Shown here in pieces: positions 62,696 through 64,000 of a stretch of DNA of 64,000 nt. Source of the DNA: Craterilacuibacter sp. RT1T (GTDB taxonomy: Bacteria; Pseudomonadota; Gammaproteobacteria; Burkholderiales; Chromobacteriaceae); contig NZ_JAMFLI010000001.1 of assembly GCF_023502145.1 (NCBI RefSeq), forward strand, positions 434,001 through 498,000, read 5' to 3'. The translations under genes were made by a program, and so were the position numbers. The notes beneath the pieces were generated by a model. It was given only the letters and a program-made list of their open reading frames with translations. It made no database searches and was not told the DNA's origin. Positions within the stretch are counted from its first letter, which is position 1. Each line of letters opens with the position of its first letter.

Positions 62696-63117
62696 TGAAC
62701 GCGGCAATGCTCAAGCAGCTGATGGCTGGCATTCAGGCTGATCGGAATGCTTACGCCGAGCTTGAGCGCCTGCTGGAAGCGCAGTTTGGCGCTATCGTGC
62801 GCTGCGATGCGTCCCAGTTGGCTGCGCTTGCTGAAAGCATACTGCAGCTGAGTGCGACGCTGGACAGCAGCCGCTGTGAGCGCGAGCGCTTGCTGCTGCA
62901 AGCGTTGGGTGTGGTCAGGCTGACTTCGATAGAAGCTTTGTTTATGCGTTTGCCCGTCGATATCGCCACGCGCTGCCGGGCACATTGGGAAGCCTTGGGA
63001 AGCCTTGTGCAGCATTGCCAGTCGCTCAATGCGCGCAATGGCCGGCTGATGAGCGAGCAGCATGGCTTGTTGACCCGGGTGATGTTCGGTGACGAGGATG
63101 TCTATGTTTCTGCCTGA
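62692..63117 (+). CDS. flgN: Flagellar export chaperone FlgN (lateral system)
   Basis: This 141-residue helical protein follows flgM, the usual position of FlgN, the chaperone for hook-filament junction proteins. It has a leucine-rich helical pattern and a C-terminal MSEQHGLLTRVMFGDEDVY similar to FlgN proteins. The following gene overlaps it by 14 bases. Confidence 0.85.
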   Translation: MMNAAMLKQLMAGIQADRNAYAELERLLEAQFGAIVRCDASQLAALAESILQLSATLDSSRCERERLLLQALGVVRLTSIEALFMRLPVDIATRCRAHWEALGSLVQHCQSLNARNGRLMSEQHGLLTRVMFGDEDVYVSA

Positions 63118-63847
63118 ATCCCGGCGCTTGCCGTTTTTGGTGGCGGGGGAGATGCCGGCTGCGGCCACTTTGCCTGCGCCAGCCTCTGGTGCGGGTCATT
63201 CGTTTTCCGCGCTTTACCGGCAAACCCGGCAGGAGGTCAGCGACTATATCCGCCACGGAGAATCGGAGGCGATGCCGGCGCTTTCGCCTGATGGTGCCTG
63301 GCTGCATAGCCGGCTTGCCATGCAGGGGGCGCTTGGCGCTGCGCGCACCATTTCGCAGGCGGGCTCGGCGGAAGATTTTGCCAACGCCGTTTTACCTTAT
63401 GCGCGTCAGGCCGCCAGCACGCTGGGTGTCGCACCGGAGATTATCGCGGCTCATGCAGCGCTGGAGTCCGATTGGGGACGCCGGCCCATCGTGCGCGAGG
63501 ATGGCTCGCATAGCTTTAATTTGTTCGGTATCAAAGCGGGTGAGGGCTGGCAGGGTGAGCGCACCCGCAGCGTGACCCATGAGTTTGTCGATGGGCAGAT
63601 GCGCAAAAGCGTTGAGCCTTTTCGTGCCTATCCCGATTACGCAGCAGCTTTTAACGACTATGCGCGCCTGATTTCCTCCAACCCGCGCTATCGTGCCGCT
63701 TTAGGAGTAGGCAGTGATGGTGCAGCCTATGCCCGTGCGCTGGCACAAGGCGGCTATGCCACCGATCCGGATTACGCCGCCAAACTCAGTAGTGTGGTGG
63801 CGTCTCTGCGCCAGCGTCAGGCGCGTGCAACGACGCCAGCGGGCTAA
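63104..63847 (+). CDS. flgJ: FlgJ-like peptidoglycan hydrolase (glucosaminidase domain)
   Basis: This 247-residue protein opens the cell wall for the rod. Its C-terminal half (about 100-240) is a glucosaminidase/FlgJ-type domain with catalytic Glu in AHAALESDWGRR. The N-terminal 90 residues do not show the usual FlgJ rod-capping domain. The ATG at 63104 has GAGG six bases upstream; a GTG at 63089 is possible. Confidence 0.82.
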   Translation: MFLPESRRLPFLVAGEMPAAATLPAPASGAGHSFSALYRQTRQEVSDYIRHGESEAMPALSPDGAWLHSRLAMQGALGAARTISQAGSAEDFANAVLPYARQAASTLGVAPEIIAAHAALESDWGRRPIVREDGSHSFNLFGIKAGEGWQGERTRSVTHEFVDGQMRKSVEPFRAYPDYAAAFNDYARLISSNPRYRAALGVGSDGAAYARALAQGGYATDPDYAAKLSSVVASLRQRQARATTPAG

Positions 63848-64000
63848 CGCTTCCCGCCGCATTGACCCTGGCCAGGAAAATCCGGCCACTGGCCAGATTC
63901 ATCACCCGTATGATATCCCCCGCCTTGCCCTGATTTTGTGCTTCTCCGTTAACCCTGACCTCGATGCCCGGGCGTCTGGCGATAATGTCTACCTTGTCGC
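63786..64000 (-). CDS. flgA: Flagellar P-ring chaperone FlgA, C-terminal part (5' end outside window)
   Basis: Read on the minus strand, the window end encodes DKVDIIARRPGIEVRVNGEA, then QNQGKAGDIIRVMNLASGR. This is the C-terminal SAF-like part of FlgA, which helps assemble the P ring in the periplasm. The frame stays open past the usual family end to a TGA at 63786, giving an extra 20-residue tail. That tail overlaps the convergent FlgJ-like gene by 62 bases. Confidence 0.85.
   Translation of the reverse strand, partial: DKVDIIARRPGIEVRVNGEAQNQGKAGDIIRVMNLASGRIFLARVNAAGSVSPLASLHAPDAGAETPPHY

Overview
The window looks like chromosomal DNA of a GC-rich betaproteobacterium, most probably of the order Neisseriales (Chromobacteriaceae or Chitinibacteraceae type). 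This rests on gene content and gene order: gpmI-envC-ctpA, exbB-exbD-lpxK-trm112-kdsB-adk, and a complete-looking second (lateral) flagellar locus like those known in Chromobacterium, Vibrio, Aeromonas and the E. coli Flag-2 island. The genus cannot be fixed from the sequence alone. No rRNA, insertion sequence, integrase or CRISPR array was seen.

Bases 1-22,000 are housekeeping. They hold the 3' end of aspartate kinase, a Ser-Arg-Glu tRNA operon with a textbook promoter and terminator, a patatin-like lipase, polyphosphate kinase, a YggX-type protein, ArgA, a CtpA/EnvC/GpmI envelope and glycolysis operon, an autoregulatory-looking ArsR-family gene, XseA, and an ExbBD-LpxK-Trm112-KdsB-Adk run. 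These are followed by a TrhA-type membrane protein, a Nudix hydrolase, PurU, FolD and a Pro-Arg-His tRNA operon.

Bases 22,000-38,100 are a signalling and secretion region. Two tandem paralogous transporters each fuse a SulP anion-transport domain, a STAS domain and a Crp-type cyclic-nucleotide-binding domain. They face, convergently, a four-gene operon (FecR-domain protein, TpsB pore, a 2062-residue TpsA GLUG-repeat exoprotein, CHASE2 adenylate cyclase). The cyclase carries a nine-G tract. The arrangement suggests a local cyclic-nucleotide circuit, but both transporter domains lack the phosphate-binding arginine. An FMN-dependent alpha-hydroxy-acid oxidase and an arginine-rich possible PilZ-like protein follow.

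Bases 41,000-64,000 are a lateral flagellar locus: flagellin, a FliK-like protein, then flhA-flhB-fliR-fliQ-fliP-fliN-fliM on the minus strand, divergent from fliE-F-G-H-I-J-D-S-T-K-L, fliA (sigma28), motA and motB. A Crp-family regulator and flgM-flgN-(flgJ-like) follow, with flgA running off the end on the opposite strand. The sigma54 activator gene lafK, which sits between fliM and fliE in Flag-2-type loci, is absent there. The 230-bp divergent gap holds instead two identical 13-bp palindromic elements 22 bp apart. Together with the embedded Crp-family gene and a FliM without a recognisable CheY-binding peptide, this points to an unusually wired lateral flagellum.
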